Shown in pieces: positions 33,257-43,692 of a DNA stretch of 64,000 nucleotides; the first letter of the stretch is position 1; each line of letters opens with the position of its first letter. A program made the translations under genes and the position numbers. The stretch is from Vreelandella venusta (GTDB taxonomy: Bacteria > Pseudomonadota > Gammaproteobacteria > Pseudomonadales > Halomonadaceae), in contig NZ_BJUL01000002.1 in the NCBI RefSeq assembly GCF_007989605.1, positions 186,001 through 250,000 of the forward strand. Reading direction: 5' to 3'. The notes beneath the pieces were generated by a model. The model had not been told where the DNA came from. It worked only from the letters and a program-made list of their open reading frames with translations, and searched no databases.

Positions 33257-35103
33257 GGCAAAGCGCTGGTTGAGCTGATGGTTAGAGGAGCCGAGGGGTG
33301 TTGAGACAGCTTAAAGCTGCTGATGGTGCCCTTAAGGTGATCAGCTTGCTCTTTCAGTTGTTCAGCGGCAGTGGTGGACTCTTCCACCATGGCAGCGTTC
33401 TCCTGGGTCATACGGTCAAGCTCAGACACGGCGATATTGATCTGTTTGATGCCATCGCTCTGCTCACTCGTGGCGGAGTTGATTTCCTCTAACACATCGG
33501 TGACGCGAGTGATATGAGCAACGATATCCTGCATGGTTGCGCCCGCGTTTTGCACTAATACAGTGCCGTTATTCACTCTGCTTTGTGAGTCTTCAATGAG
33601 CTTTTGAATATCGTTGGCGGCTTCACTACTGCGTCCTGCTAATTTGCGTACTTCATCAGCAACGACCGCAAAACCACGGCCATGCTCCCCTGCCCGGGCG
33701 GCTTCTACGGAGGCGTTAAGGGCCAGTAAGTTGGTTTGGAAGGCAATACTGTTCATTAGCGTGACGATTTCGCCAATTTTATGGGAGGCCTGGGAAATAT
33801 CTTCCATCGTGGTAACCACATTGGCGACCACTTGCCCGCCTTCCTTAGCTACGTTCGTGGCCGTTTGAGATAGCTTATTGGCTTCTTGGGCCGATGCGGC
33901 GGTGTGTTCCACGGTGCTGGTGATCTGTTCTATTGAAGCCGAGGTCTGCTGCAGGCTAGAAGCCGCATTATCGGTACGGCGGGATAGATCCTGGCCGCCC
34001 AAGGCAATTTCATTCGCGGCATGGTGCACCGAGTCACTGCTGGTGCGTACATCGACCAAGACCGCTTCCATTTTGCCCACAAAGCGGTTGAAAGCACCGC
34101 AGATCTGAGCCACTTCATCACTGCCCTGTTCGGGAAGTCGGCGGGTTAAATCGCCTTCGCCGCTGGCAATGTCATCCAGAGCATCACGCGCCCGTTCTAG
34201 GCCAGCGAAGGCACGCTTGAGCCACAAGCTCAACAGCAGAGCCGTGACAGCAATGATGACGATTAGCGTCAACAATGAAGACTTGAGAATGGCACGTAAC
34301 CCGGCCGTGGCTTCATACTCGTCGAGTGCCACGCCGAGTTCCCAGTCGGTTCCTGCGATGGGAGTCACCGAGAGTCGCTTATCCAGGCCATCGACGTTGA
34401 TAGGCTCCCACGTGTCTGGCGCAGCACTTAGTTGTTCGATGGATGCAGGGGATAGGGTATCGCTAATTCGACTCAGCGGTTTGAGCGTCAGCGCCGCGTC
34501 GGGGTGAGCAATGACTGTTTCGCCGCCGCTACTAAGAAAGGCAAAACTCGAGGGCGTTGGCCGAATAGCGTTGACCTGACTGACTAGGCTGTCGATGACG
34601 ACATCGCCGCCGATTACCCCATACAAACGGCCATTACGCTTGACTGGCGTAGCAAAGCTAACCACAAGCTGATTGCTATTAGCGTCCACGTAAGGCAGCG
34701 AGACGATCGTACGATCCTGCTTTGTTGCTGCTTGGTACCATTCGCGCTGGCGTGGATCAAAATCACTGCCTGGTACCCAGCCATCAGACGAAAGGTGGCG
34801 TCCATCGGATTGGCCGAAAAATGCCGTTAGGAAACCGCCTGACTCTGCTAACTGGACAAGTGGCGCAAGCGGATCATTATCGATCACGGGTGTGCGAGCT
34901 GCTTCTAGTATGGCGACTCGGGCATCAACCCACTCCTCAATGGCCAGGGCGTTACCCTGTGCAATAGAGGCCAGCTGCTGAGTTACCTGCTGGTCATTAT
35001 GTGTTTGCAGGGTTAGGTAGCTGATTGAGGCATTAATAGTCAGTGCTAGCGTAATTACCATTAACGTGATGATAAGAATACGCAAGCGTAGGGACGACAG
35101 CAT
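33247..35103 (-). CDS. Methyl-accepting chemotaxis protein (dCACHE sensor), paralogue 1
   Basis: This 618-residue transmembrane chemoreceptor has an N-terminal membrane helix (about 8-29), a periplasmic double-CACHE domain (about 35-280), a second helix (about 283-305), a HAMP domain and the cytoplasmic signalling bundle with the conserved tip [21 protein letters not shown]. The sensor contains [13 protein letters not shown] and PYVDANSN, the R-x-W-Y and Y-x-D pattern of amino-acid-binding dCACHE domains, but the first motif Tyr is Phe. No CheR-tethering pentapeptide is evident at the C-terminus. Its signalling half is nearly identical to that of the paralogue at 37.5-39.4 kb. A sigma28 promoter lies upstream. 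Confidence 0.93.
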   Translation of the reverse strand: MLSSLRLRILIITLMVITLALTINASISYLTLQTHNDQQVTQQLASIAQGNALAIEEWVDARVAILEAARTPVIDNDPLAPLVQLAESGGFLTAFFGQSDGRHLSSDGWVPGSDFDPRQREWYQAATKQDRTIVSLPYVDANSNQLVVSFATPVKRNGRLYGVIGGDVVIDSLVSQVNAIRPTPSSFAFLSSGGETVIAHPDAALTLKPLSRISDTLSPASIEQLSAAPDTWEPINVDGLDKRLSVTPIAGTDWELGVALDEYEATAGLRAILKSSLLTLIVIIAVTALLLSLWLKRAFAGLERARDALDDIASGEGDLTRRLPEQGSDEVAQICGAFNRFVGKMEAVLVDVRTSSDSVHHAANEIALGGQDLSRRTDNAASSLQQTSASIEQITSTVEHTAASAQEANKLSQTATNVAKEGGQVVANVVTTMEDISQASHKIGEIVTLMNSIAFQTNLLALNASVEAARAGEHGRGFAVVADEVRKLAGRSSEAANDIQKLIEDSQSRVNNGTVLVQNAGATMQDIVAHITRVTDVLEEINSATSEQSDGIKQINIAVSELDRMTQENAAMVEESTTAAEQLKEQADHLKGTISSFKLSQHPSAPLTISSTSALPSY

Positions 35104-35151
35104 GAATATAGTCTCGCTAGTTAGGAAAGCTAAGGCCTAAAACAGGCCACT

Positions 35152-35179
35152 TTTTAGGTACTATCTTTTAGGTACTATC
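35152..35179. repeat. 14-bp tandem duplication
   Basis: TTTTAGGTACTATC is present twice (35152-35165 and 35166-35179) in the leader of the first chemoreceptor gene, between its sigma28 promoter and its start codon. Confidence 0.9.
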
Positions 35180-35189
35180 TGCAGCCCTA

Positions 35190-35216
35190 CTATCGGCACC
35201 AATGCCTACGACTTTA
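35190..35216 (-). promoter_or_regulatory. Sigma28 (FliA) promoter of chemoreceptor paralogue 1
   Basis: On the minus strand TAAA, 15 bases, GCCGATAG matches the flagellar sigma consensus TAAA-N15-GCCGATAA in all but the last base. It places this receptor in the flagellar/chemotaxis regulon. Confidence 0.8.
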
Positions 35217-35409
35217 GGCGTATTCTTAAGATTGTGTTGTTATAGGCCCGCATCGGGGAAGACATGCTCTGGAGTAAACTGAGCTAAGGCAGGATGGATA
35301 ACGAGGTGAGCCTCGCAATGAGACCGGGCAGGATAATGACCGCCGAAGTTCAGCAGAGCGATAAACCTGTGCTACTGCCGATCTCCTGGCGGTCTGGTTG
35401 AGTCGCCGT
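35217..35409. other. Intergenic region between chemoreceptor genes
   Basis: Nothing coding is seen in this stretch upstream of the 35190-35216 promoter and downstream of the second receptor gene. No canonical terminator for the second receptor gene is visible, so its transcript may read on into the first receptor gene. Confidence 0.4.
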
Positions 35410-37527
35410 TTAGTACTGTGCCAGCGTTGGCGCAGGCAGTGTGTGCTGGCTCTGTGTATGGCGGCTGTCATGTGCTTCAAGGGTGAAGCCACCCACTAGT
35501 GCATCGAGCCGATTCGCCTGATCTTTTAGCTGTTCGGCGGCGGTGGTGGACTCCTCCACTAGGGCTGCGTTTTGCTGAGTCATCTGGTCTAGATCGGTGA
35601 CTGCAATACTTACCTGACTAATACCATCGTTTTGCTCGCGCGCGGCCGTGCTGATATCGCCGAGCATTTGAGTAACGCGCGTCACGCTTTGAGCCAGTTC
35701 ATGCATAGCCGCTTCGGCATCACGTACCATTTGGGTACCGCTTTCCACCTTGCCTGCCGAGGCATCGATGCGTTGGCGAATATCTTTGGCGGCGTCGCTG
35801 CTGCGCGAGGCGAGTTTGCGTACCTCATCAGCCACGACGGCAAAACCACGACCATGCTCCCCTGCACGGGCAGCCTCTACGGATGCGTTTAGCGCCAACA
35901 GGTTAGTTTGGAAAGCGATGCCATCAATGACACTGACAATGCTCTGAATTTCATCAGAGTTGGTGCGAATATCCGTCATCGTAGCGACCACCTGCTCAAA
36001 CGCACTGTCAGTACGAGATGCTAGCTCCGAGGCGGTTTGGGAAAGCCCACTGGCTTCCTGTGAGGCATGGGTGGTGTGGCCAACGGTACTGCTGATCTCT
36101 TCCATGGCTGAAGAGGTCTGCTGCAGGCTGGCGGCGGCCTGCTCGGTGCGCCGAGATAGGTCTTGCCCTCCTTGGGTAATCTCATTGGCCGCATGATTTA
36201 CGGCTTCGCTGCTGCGCCGTACATCCAGCAAGATGGTTTGGATTTTCTCCGCGAAGGCATTGAACTGTTCTGCTACCGCTGCGCTCTCGTCGCGGCCATG
36301 AACTGGCAAGCGTTGGGTAAGGTCGCCATGTCCGGTTGCGATCTCTTCCATCCGGTTGGCCAGGCGTTTAAGAGGGCGTGCGATTCGTCCACCAATCCAC
36401 CACAGTGCGCCGACACCGATAGCTGCCAGTAATAAGCCCACCAGCGTCATGCCCAGCGTGTTTTGCTGACGCTGCTCGCTGAGCACGTCTTGCAAGGCAT
36501 TCAGTTCGGCCAGTACCACTGACTCGGGAAGCTGCAGTACCAGCACCCAGGGCTGATCGGTATTGCCAAGGGCAATAGGCTGATAACGCTGGAACATACC
36601 GTCGGCCATGCTGCTGTGTAGGCTGCCCTGCGTTGTGGCCTGCTCAATACCTGCCAATAGCGTGTCACTTAGCGAATCGCTAGCGGGTAAGCCCAAGGCT
36701 TCTTTGCCAGCGGTATCCGCTACCAAGCCGCCACGCCCTGCCACCAGTGTCATCCGGCCAGCGCCATTATAAAGCGCCTGGTTGGCGTCGTTTAACAGGG
36801 TTTGGATAAAGTTAAGCGCCAAATCAATCCCTGCCACACCACGAAATTCGCCATCTACCAAGATCGGCGCGTTGAACGAGGTGACTAGCTGGGTTTCACC
36901 GCCGAAGTCGTAAGCTGCGGGGTCGATAATACAAGGAGCTAAGGTTTCCTTCGGACACAGGTAGTACTCACCTTCGCGCACGCCGCTTGCCAGGAGTGCT
37001 TGGCTCTCGATGTCCTCACCTAGCGGTAGTATCGCCAGCTCACCATCATCAGTGCGGTACCACCAAGGCATAAAGCGGCCGCTGCTGTCATGGCCGTAAC
37101 GCTCTTCACCCGCGTAGCGAGCGTCATCTCCAAAAGCGTTGGGCTCCCAGCCAATATAGGCATCCAATAGGTCAGGGTTGTCGGCGACGGTTTGGCGTAC
37201 AAGGTTTGATAGCTGCCGGCGGCTTAAGTAGAGCGCGCGTTGGCCCTCTGCATCTTCCATGCCCATCAACGCATTGGTTGTGGCTAGCTGGCTGGCCAGC
37301 GTCATCGCTTTGTCCAGCTCGCGCTGAATGCGCTGGCCTTCCGCTTCGGCAATGGCATTTAGGCGGGCATCCAACGCGCCTTCCATAAGCTCACTGGTGT
37401 GGTCATCCACGGTTTGTTGGGTGTGAGAGGCGGCGACCAGGTTATACACCACTAGGGCGGCCACAATGGCTAACAGGCAAGGGCCTGCTAGTGCCACGAC
37501 AAAAGAGCGTAACGAGCGAAAATGCAT
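35410..37527 (-). CDS. Methyl-accepting chemotaxis protein (large CACHE-type sensor)
   Basis: This 705-residue chemoreceptor has an N-terminal membrane helix (about 10-33), a large periplasmic sensor of about 310 residues (including [22 protein letters not shown] and [18 protein letters not shown]-like strands), a second helix near 355-378 ([16 protein letters not shown]), HAMP and the signalling domain with the conserved tip. The sensor differs from those of the flanking paralogues and contains a Cys pair ([11 protein letters not shown]). Its ATG is 10 bases after the stop of the third receptor gene, so the two are one transcript. Confidence 0.92.
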   Translation of the reverse strand: MHFRSLRSFVVALAGPCLLAIVAALVVYNLVAASHTQQTVDDHTSELMEGALDARLNAIAEAEGQRIQRELDKAMTLASQLATTNALMGMEDAEGQRALYLSRRQLSNLVRQTVADNPDLLDAYIGWEPNAFGDDARYAGEERYGHDSSGRFMPWWYRTDDGELAILPLGEDIESQALLASGVREGEYYLCPKETLAPCIIDPAAYDFGGETQLVTSFNAPILVDGEFRGVAGIDLALNFIQTLLNDANQALYNGAGRMTLVAGRGGLVADTAGKEALGLPASDSLSDTLLAGIEQATTQGSLHSSMADGMFQRYQPIALGNTDQPWVLVLQLPESVVLAELNALQDVLSEQRQQNTLGMTLVGLLLAAIGVGALWWIGGRIARPLKRLANRMEEIATGHGDLTQRLPVHGRDESAAVAEQFNAFAEKIQTILLDVRRSSEAVNHAANEITQGGQDLSRRTEQAAASLQQTSSAMEEISSTVGHTTHASQEASGLSQTASELASRTDSAFEQVVATMTDIRTNSDEIQSIVSVIDGIAFQTNLLALNASVEAARAGEHGRGFAVVADEVRKLASRSSDAAKDIRQRIDASAGKVESGTQMVRDAEAAMHELAQSVTRVTQMLGDISTAAREQNDGISQVSIAVTDLDQMTQQNAALVEESTTAAEQLKDQANRLDALVGGFTLEAHDSRHTQSQHTLPAPTLAQY

Positions 37528-37537
37528 AGTGTAATCC

Positions 37538-39409
37538 CTAGGCGATATGGAGACGTTGGCTGTTAGGTGCTTGGTAGGGCACTTGCAAAGCAGGCGAAGC
37601 AGTGTGGGACAGTTTAAAACTGCTGATAGTCCCCGCGAGATGCTCCGCTTGTTCTTTCAGCTGTTCGGCGGCGGTGGTGGATTCTTCAACCATGGCAGCG
37701 TTTTCTTGGGTCATACGGTCAAGCTCGGCAACGGCAATATTGACTTGATTAATGCCGTCGCTCTGCTCGCTGGTGGCTGCGTTAATCTCCTCCAGCACAT
37801 CGGTAACACGGGTGATATGGGCAACAATATCCTGCATCGTCGCCCCCGCATTTTGTACCAGAGAGGTGCCATTGTTGACTTTGCTTTGTGAGTCTTCGAT
37901 AAGCTTTTGAATATCGTTGGCAGCTTCGCTGCTGCGGCCCGCCAGTTTGCGGACCTCGTCGGCCACTACCGCAAAGCCGCGGCCATGCTCGCCTGCGCGG
38001 GCCGCTTCCACGGAGGCGTTGAGTGCCAGCAGATTGGTCTGGAAGGCAATGCTGTTCATCAGCGTGACAATCTCACCAATTTTATTAGAGGCTTGAGAAA
38101 TGTCTTCCATTGTTGTGACGACATTGGCCACCACTTGGCCGCCTTCCTTCGCAACGTCTGATGCTACATGGGAGAGCTGGTTGGCTTGTTGGGCGGATGC
38201 GGCAGTGTGTTGAACGGTGCTGGTGATTTCCTCGATTGACGCAGATGTTTGCTGCAGGCTTGCGGCCGCGTTATCGGTACGGCGTGATAAATCCTGACCA
38301 CCCATGGCAATTTCGTTGGCCGCGTGATGAACCGCTTCACTGCTCGTGCGGACATCAACCAATACGGCTTCCATTTTGCCGACAAAACGGTTGAACGCGC
38401 TGGCAATTTGGGTCACTTCATCGTTGCCTTCTTCTGGCAAACGTAGGGTTAAGTCGCCATCTCCCGAGGCAATGTTATCCATCGCGTTGCGCACGCCAAG
38501 TAGTCTACGCAGCATCAATGAAAGCAGGATTCCAAATATAACGGCGGTGATGGCCGCGACAATCAGCAAAGTGATAATCGAGGTAGTCGCAATGGCACGC
38601 AGGCCTGCGGTGGCTTCGTGCTCATCAAGCGCTACGACTAACTGCCAACCACTGCTGCCGCCCACTGTGCTGCCCATCAGCAGCTTGCCACTGTTTTGCA
38701 GTTCAAGCGCTTGAGGCTCTTCAGCCTGGATAATCTTAGCTAAGCTGTCGTTGGTTAGATCGCGGCTCAACACTGAGGACGGCTCAAGCGTTAACGCGGC
38801 GTCGGGATGTGCGACGAGCGTGCCATCTTGTGTTGCCAAGAAACCAAAGCTTGAAGGTGTCGGGGCGATACTGTCCACGATATCAATGACATCCTCAATG
38901 GTGATGTCTGCGCCAATGACCGCAGCAAGCTGCCCGTTACGGTAGAAGGGGCGTGCAAAGGTAACGATTAATCCCCCTGTTTGGGCATCGACATAAGGCG
39001 TTGTGATAATGGTGTCTTTGGCGTTGGCAGCGTCTTGATACCAGGGGCGTTGGCGAGGGTCATAATCACTAGGTGGCTGCCAGTTATCAGAAAAAATAGC
39101 ATCGGACGTAGAGGGATAAGCTAGATAGGCAGTCATGAAGCTCCCAGAATCCGCCAACTGACGCAATGCGGCAAGCGGGTCGCTGCTGCTAACCGCATCG
39201 TCCATGCTGGCCAGCATGGTATAGCGAGCGTTAAACCACTCATTAATCGCCTGGGTGTTACCGTTAACGACGGCACTGAGATTGCGACTTACTTGTTGAT
39301 TATTATGATGCTTGACGGTGGTGTAGCTGGCTATGCCATTAATGATGAGGGCTACAATAATGGCCGTGAGGGCGGCTAGTAAGATGCGGGCTCGTAGGGA
39401 GGAAAACAT
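37538..39409 (-). CDS. Methyl-accepting chemotaxis protein (dCACHE sensor), paralogue 2
   Basis: This 623-residue chemoreceptor has the same architecture as paralogue 1: helix, dCACHE (about 35-275), helix, HAMP, signalling bundle. The sensor motif reads [13 protein letters not shown] and PYVDAQTG, with the Tyr and Arg-x-Trp of amino-acid-binding dCACHE domains intact, so amino-acid sensing is a reasonable inference. From HAMP to the end it is almost identical to paralogue 1, evidence of recent duplication or gene conversion. It has a sigma28 promoter at 39442-39468 and is followed after 10 bases by the second receptor gene. Confidence 0.93.
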   Translation of the reverse strand: MFSSLRARILLAALTAIIVALIINGIASYTTVKHHNNQQVSRNLSAVVNGNTQAINEWFNARYTMLASMDDAVSSSDPLAALRQLADSGSFMTAYLAYPSTSDAIFSDNWQPPSDYDPRQRPWYQDAANAKDTIITTPYVDAQTGGLIVTFARPFYRNGQLAAVIGADITIEDVIDIVDSIAPTPSSFGFLATQDGTLVAHPDAALTLEPSSVLSRDLTNDSLAKIIQAEEPQALELQNSGKLLMGSTVGGSSGWQLVVALDEHEATAGLRAIATTSIITLLIVAAITAVIFGILLSLMLRRLLGVRNAMDNIASGDGDLTLRLPEEGNDEVTQIASAFNRFVGKMEAVLVDVRTSSEAVHHAANEIAMGGQDLSRRTDNAAASLQQTSASIEEITSTVQHTAASAQQANQLSHVASDVAKEGGQVVANVVTTMEDISQASNKIGEIVTLMNSIAFQTNLLALNASVEAARAGEHGRGFAVVADEVRKLAGRSSEAANDIQKLIEDSQSKVNNGTSLVQNAGATMQDIVAHITRVTDVLEEINAATSEQSDGINQVNIAVAELDRMTQENAAMVEESTTAAEQLKEQAEHLAGTISSFKLSHTASPALQVPYQAPNSQRLHIA

Positions 39410-39441
39410 GGTCGCTCTCTAAATCGTCAGGGGTCTGACGA

Positions 39442-39468
39442 CTATCGGCAAGAACGACCACTTCTTTA
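39442..39468 (-). promoter_or_regulatory. Sigma28 (FliA) promoter of the two-receptor operon
   Basis: On the minus strand TAAA, 15 bases, GCCGATAG, the same match as at 35190-35216. It lies about 33 bases before the start codon of paralogue 2. Confidence 0.8.
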
Positions 39469-39514
39469 GTAGAAAAGCGTGCTTAATAGCGCAGTATGAG
39501 TGACGTAGAGAGCA

Positions 39515-39946
39515 TTAGCGTAGGTCGCTAACGGCGTTTTGAATATCGGCCAGGGAGGCTTTACTCAAATCTTTTGAAAGCGTGTGAATAACCAACTTGT
39601 GGGTGGTGTTATCAAGCTTCTCTCGCAGTAACCCAAGAAATTTCGGCGGCGCGACCATAATAAGCTTTTCCATGCTGTTATCGACGCGTGCGTCATATAA
39701 GCGCTTGGCAACTTCTTTGGCAAACAGCTCATTTTCATGCTGCGAGGCGGCACCCTCCTCTCCTGACGAGCGCGATGAGGTTGACGTAGATTCATGAACA
39801 TCGGCACCGCGGCGGTCGGTGATTAAATCACCTTCGTGCAGCCTGCCTGCTGCGTGTACAAGGCTCTCATGCTCAGTGAGATTCAACGCATCACGGGTGA
39901 AAATACGTGCGCGGGCGGCGTCAGCTACCACGATATAGGTGGTCAT
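39515..39946 (-). CDS. Host attachment protein family (PF10116 type)
   Basis: This 143-residue cytoplasmic protein belongs to the family named from a protein required for attachment to host cells in Agrobacterium-type bacteria. The start TTYIVVADAARARIF, the central GEEGAASQHENELFAKEVAKRL and LIMVAPPKFLGLLREKL are the family landmarks. It resembles eRF1 domain 3 folds; the biochemical role is unknown. The family name should not be read as a virulence call. ATG at 39946 follows AAGGAGGACGTACGACG, a very strong ribosome site. It is a single-gene unit. Confidence 0.88.
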   Translation of the reverse strand: MTTYIVVADAARARIFTRDALNLTEHESLVHAAGRLHEGDLITDRRGADVHESTSTSSRSSGEEGAASQHENELFAKEVAKRLYDARVDNSMEKLIMVAPPKFLGLLREKLDNTTHKLVIHTLSKDLSKASLADIQNAVSDLR

Positions 39947-40082
39947 CGTCGTACGTCCTCCTTGTCGTTAGTTACTCTCTAACCATGGCAAGCATTTGCC
40001 GTTTGGTCAAACACTTGCGTAGCGTTAGAGCATCTCTGGGAGCGTTAAAGTACGGTGTTAAATTTAAAGCACTGTGTGGTGT

Positions 40083-40892
40083 TTAAAGTACCCTGCTGCG
40101 TAACAGACTCGTAATGGCTTCGCCAATCAGTACTAAGATGATAATCGCGATCAAAATAGTAGCGACTGTCGGCCAAGCAAAGGTGTCGATAGCGCCTTGC
40201 AGAATCACGCCTATGCCACCTGCGCCAACGAGCCCCAGCACCGTGGATTCCCGGATGTTGATATCCCAGCGCAGAATCACAATGGCAAAAAAGGCTGGCA
40301 TCACCTGGGGCACAATGGCGTAGGCGACCACTTTTGCTTTTGAAGCGCCGGTGGCTTCCATCGCCTCTACCGGCCGGCGGTCAATTTCTTCAATGGCTTC
40401 ACCCATTAATTTGCCAATAAAACCGACTGAGCGAAACACAATCGCCAGAATCCCTGCTAATACGCCGGGGCCAAAAATAGCCACGAATAACAGCGCCCAT
40501 ATAATCGTATTAACCGAGCGGCTGGAGACCAGAATAAAGCGCCCCAGCCATAGGCAGGCACGATTGGGGGTGGTGTTCTGGGCGGCGATATAGGCGACCG
40601 GCAAGGCGAGAAAAATAGTCAGAAATGTGGCTAATGTCGCGATATGCACGGTTTCCAGTAGCGCGTTCAGAATGTTGCTTAACCCGGCAGTGCTGGGTGG
40701 CCACATGCGCCCAGCCAAATTAGACATTTGATTGGGCGCATCCCAAACCCAGGGCCAGAAAATATCAATATCGCGAACCGCCCAGAACACCAGCATCAGT
40801 GTGCCTAGCAGTACAGCGTAGCGGATTAAGCGTTCTTTACGGTCGTAGCGATGCCAAACACGGTCGGCAAGTTGCTGAGCGTGATCTACCAT
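40083..40892 (-). CDS. phnE: Phosphonate-type ABC transporter permease (PhnE, second copy)
   Basis: This 269-residue inner-membrane permease has about six helices and the EAA-type cytoplasmic loop EAMEATGASKAKVVAYAIVPQVMP. The FRSVGFIGKLMGEAIEEIDRRPVEA region is a PhnE signature. It overlaps the first permease gene by 7 bases, so the two are translationally coupled and likely form a heterodimer. It imports a phosphonate, phosphite or similar oxyanion with PhnC and PhnD. It is the last gene of the operon. Confidence 0.9.
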   Translation of the reverse strand: MVDHAQQLADRVWHRYDRKERLIRYAVLLGTLMLVFWAVRDIDIFWPWVWDAPNQMSNLAGRMWPPSTAGLSNILNALLETVHIATLATFLTIFLALPVAYIAAQNTTPNRACLWLGRFILVSSRSVNTIIWALLFVAIFGPGVLAGILAIVFRSVGFIGKLMGEAIEEIDRRPVEAMEATGASKAKVVAYAIVPQVMPAFFAIVILRWDINIRESTVLGLVGAGGIGVILQGAIDTFAWPTVATILIAIIILVLIGEAITSLLRSRVL

Positions 40893-41695
40893 ATTTTTTT
40901 CCTCACCCAGCCGCTGATGCCTTCACTCAGTAAAATAACCGCAATAATGACCAGTAGAATCGCAAAGGCGAAGTCGTAATCATAGCGGCCAAAGGCATTC
41001 ATTAATGTGCCACCAATACCGCCTGCACCGACGATGCCGACTACCGCAGAGGCGCGTAGGTTGCTATCAAGCTGGTACATCGATAGGCCGACCTGGCGGG
41101 GCAATATTTGTGGAAAGACGGCGTAATAAAGCGTGGCAATGTAGCCTGCTCCTGCCGCGCGCATGGCTTCTACCTGCCCCCAGTCAATCTCTTCGATCTC
41201 TTCTGCTAGCAGCTTTCCAACAAACCCGATGGAGTAGAGCGTCAGCGTTAAAATACCTGCCAGCGGCCCAAAGCCAACGGCCGCCACGAATAAAATAGCC
41301 ACGATAACGGGGTGAAAGCTGCGCGAGATAATAATGACCGCGCGGCCAATCACGTAAATGGGCATCGGGGCAATGTTACGAGCGGCCATCACCGCAAAAG
41401 GAATCGATAAAAAAACGCCTAGCAATGTGGCGAGAATGGCAATTTGGAAGCTCTCTTTAAAGCCTGTCAGGAGTAGCTCGTAACGTTCCAGACTGGGTGG
41501 AAAGCCGCCGCTAAAGATACGCGCTGCCCGTGGTAAGCCTTCTGAAATGCGCGCCCAGTTAAACGGCAAAGAGCCGAAAGCCCACACCAGATAAATCGCA
41601 GCGACAATGAAAATGCCGTAGCGGATGATGGGGTTGGCAATGAATGGCGGTTTTTTCCAGGTGCGTGGGGGAGACGGGGCGTCAGACGGCGTCAT
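40886..41695 (-). CDS. phnE: Phosphonate-type ABC transporter permease (PhnE, first copy)
   Basis: This 269-residue permease is a paralogue of the next gene, with LYSIGFVGKLLAEEIEEIDWGQVEA and the EAA loop MRAAGAGYIATLYYAVFPQILP. Six helices follow an N-terminal cytoplasmic tail rich in Pro and Ser. ATG at 41695 is chosen over upstream starts because ATGCTGAGGAGC gives a ribosome site; the gene then overlaps phnC by 14 bases. Two separate permease genes are common in phnDCEE systems. Confidence 0.9.
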   Translation of the reverse strand: MTPSDAPSPPRTWKKPPFIANPIIRYGIFIVAAIYLVWAFGSLPFNWARISEGLPRAARIFSGGFPPSLERYELLLTGFKESFQIAILATLLGVFLSIPFAVMAARNIAPMPIYVIGRAVIIISRSFHPVIVAILFVAAVGFGPLAGILTLTLYSIGFVGKLLAEEIEEIDWGQVEAMRAAGAGYIATLYYAVFPQILPRQVGLSMYQLDSNLRASAVVGIVGAGGIGGTLMNAFGRYDYDFAFAILLVIIAVILLSEGISGWVRKKIW

Positions 41696-42488
41696 GTCGT
41701 GGCTCCTCAGCATGGTCACCGGGCTGCTCAGTAATAGCGTCATCAGGCGCTTCAATACCACCATAAATGGCATCAAGAGCGTCTTTGTTGAAGTCTGCAG
41801 GCACTCCATCAAAAATCATTTTGCCGTGGCGTAAGCCGACAATGCGCTCAGTGTAGGTTTTTGCCTGCGCAACGTTATGAATATTGATCAACACCGGTAG
41901 CGAAAGCTCACTGGCAAGGCTCTGCAGCAGTATCATTATTTGCTCGGACGTGCGCGGGTCGAGTGATGCCGTTGGTTCGTCGGCCAGCAACAGGTCGGGC
42001 TCTTGCATCAATGCCCGCACCACCCCGACACGCTGGCGCTCACCGCCAGAAAGCTCATCGGCACGTTTATTGGCGTAATGAGCAATCCCAACGCGCTCCA
42101 TAAGGGTAAATGCGCGCTCAATATCGGCTTGAGGGTAGCGACGCGAGATTGCTTGATAGAGATTAACGTAGCCAAGCCGCCCGGCCAGTACGTTCTCCAT
42201 AACGGTGAGGCGATCAAGTAAGTTAAACCCCTGGAAAACCATGCCAATTTTGCGCCGGGCACGGCGTAACTCAGCGCCTTTCACATTCACCAGTTCGGTG
42301 CCGTTGAGTTTGATAGAGCCCGATGTAGGTTCTACTAAGCGATTGATGCAGCGAAGCATGGTGCTTTTACCGGCACCGGATGCGCCGACAATCGAAACAA
42401 CGCTGTTGCCCTCTACTTTAAGGTCGAGTCCTTTCAGCACTGCCTCGTTGTGGCCATAACGCTTGACCAGATTGGTAATTTCCAGCAT
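41682..42488 (-). CDS. phnC: Phosphonate-type ABC transporter ATPase PhnC
   Basis: This 268-residue ABC ATPase energises the PhnEE permease. Walker A GASGAGKST, Q-loop VFQGFNLL, signature LSGGERQRV and Walker B LLLADEPTASLD are intact. The signature and the LVEPTSGSIKLNG segment match PhnC. ATG at 42488 is chosen over an upstream in-frame start; GGAAACAATTAC precedes it. The tail after residue 245 is acidic and rich in His, Glu and Asp. A strong hairpin separates it from phnD. Confidence 0.93.
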   Translation of the reverse strand: MLEITNLVKRYGHNEAVLKGLDLKVEGNSVVSIVGASGAGKSTMLRCINRLVEPTSGSIKLNGTELVNVKGAELRRARRKIGMVFQGFNLLDRLTVMENVLAGRLGYVNLYQAISRRYPQADIERAFTLMERVGIAHYANKRADELSGGERQRVGVVRALMQEPDLLLADEPTASLDPRTSEQIMILLQSLASELSLPVLINIHNVAQAKTYTERIVGLRHGKMIFDGVPADFNKDALDAIYGGIEAPDDAITEQPGDHAEEPRHDAV

Positions 42489-42518
42489 GTAATTGTTTCC
42501 ATCGAAAGGCGAATAATC

Positions 42519-42537
42519 GCGCCGCCGGAGGCGGCGC
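42519..42537. other. GC-rich hairpin between phnD and phnC
   Basis: GCGCCGCC, loop of three, GGCGGCGC forms a perfect 8-bp stem without a T-run. In the mRNA it sits between the binding-protein stop and the ATPase start and probably protects the phnD message from 3' decay or reduces downstream expression. Confidence 0.7.
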
Positions 42538-42545
42538 AATCGCTA

Positions 42546-43535
42546 TTACTCTAGGTTTTCTCGTGTATAGCTCACGTCATTAGCTGCCTGGATGGTACGA
42601 ATCACTTGCCAGTTATCTTTGTAATTAATCGGAATAAACTTTTCGACGCCTTCAAACTCTTCGCCAAGCTCGGTGCCGACGAAATCGAAGGTAAAGAAGG
42701 CTTCCTCGATTTTTTCTACAAGATCCGGGTGTAGGTTATGGGCGTAGTTATAGGAGGTCGTGGGGAATCGATCAGATTCGTAGATCAGACGTACATCTTC
42801 CTCATCGTAAAGGCCGCGTGCTGCCATACGTTCGACCACTTCAGAAGCCACCGGCGCGGCATCGTAGTCTCGTGCGACGACGCCCAGCATCGATTGGTCA
42901 TGGCTGCCCGAGTAAACGATTTCGTAATCCTCTTCGGGGGTGATGCCAAGCTCTGGCAGTAAGGCACGCGGCGCTAGATTGCCGGAGTTGGATGTAGGCG
43001 AGGTGTGGGCAACACGCTTGCCCTTGAGGTCTTCCAGGCTTTCAATGTCTGAATCTGCGTGGGTAAAGAGCTGCAGGGTGTAGCCGAACTGACCATCATC
43101 AGACCCCATCAGTGCGAAGGGCACCGCGCCTGCCAAGTTAACGGCAAAAGGCGTCGGGCCGGTCGAGAAGCCCGCAATGTGTAAGCGCCCGCTGCGCATG
43201 GCTTCGACTTGTGCGGCGTTAGATTGAACAGCAAAGAAACGCACATCGCGTTCGGTGACCTCGGATAGATGATCAATAAAGGGCTGCCAGATATCCGAAT
43301 AAATGGCCGGGTCTTCTACCGGGGTATAAGCAAAAATAAGCGTGTCTGGGTTCGCCCATTCAGACTCGTCACTTGGCCGATCAGCCACCATGTCGCCGTT
43401 TTCATCGCAGTACATTGGGTCCAGGTCGCCACGCTCGCACTCTGCTAAAGCATGGGTAGAGAGGAGTGCGAAGGGGAGCAGTGATGCAGCCGCTAGCATG
43501 GCAAGCGGGCGCTTGCAGAAACGTGATGTTTCCAT
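42546..43535 (-). CDS. phnD: Phosphate/phosphite/phosphonate binding protein PhnD
   Basis: This 329-residue periplasmic binding protein has a signal peptide ending HALA (about residue 31). Typical PhnD segments are FAYTPVEDPA, IDHLSEVTERDVRFF and, for the anion pocket, HTSPTSNSGNLAPRALLP and YSGSHDQSMLGVVARDYDAAPV. Substrates in the family include 2-aminoethylphosphonate, methylphosphonate and phosphite, and sequence alone does not tell which. The C-terminal half is unusually acidic, as usual for exported proteins of halophiles. It is the first gene of phnDCEE. No C-P lyase or phosphite dehydrogenase gene is in the window. Confidence 0.9.
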   Translation of the reverse strand: METSRFCKRPLAMLAAASLLPFALLSTHALAECERGDLDPMYCDENGDMVADRPSDESEWANPDTLIFAYTPVEDPAIYSDIWQPFIDHLSEVTERDVRFFAVQSNAAQVEAMRSGRLHIAGFSTGPTPFAVNLAGAVPFALMGSDDGQFGYTLQLFTHADSDIESLEDLKGKRVAHTSPTSNSGNLAPRALLPELGITPEEDYEIVYSGSHDQSMLGVVARDYDAAPVASEVVERMAARGLYDEEDVRLIYESDRFPTTSYNYAHNLHPDLVEKIEEAFFTFDFVGTELGEEFEGVEKFIPINYKDNWQVIRTIQAANDVSYTRENLE

Positions 43536-43692
43536 AGTTAGCCTCTTATGTGCGTTATTTTTGTGTTGTGCTATCCACTATCGAATTCAGCGCTTCTTTT
43601 ACTGCGCGTACGTTTCGCAAGTGGACATTTGTAGCGCTAGATGTTTATTTTTCGAAAACGATCTCTTTCAATCTAGGGTTTATTACGAAGAT

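Noticed and set aside
33298..38945. Many open frames on the plus strand inside the chemoreceptor genes
   Set aside because: They are antisense to conserved receptor sequence, lack ribosome sites and occur at matching places in the two paralogues because the receptors themselves are alike.
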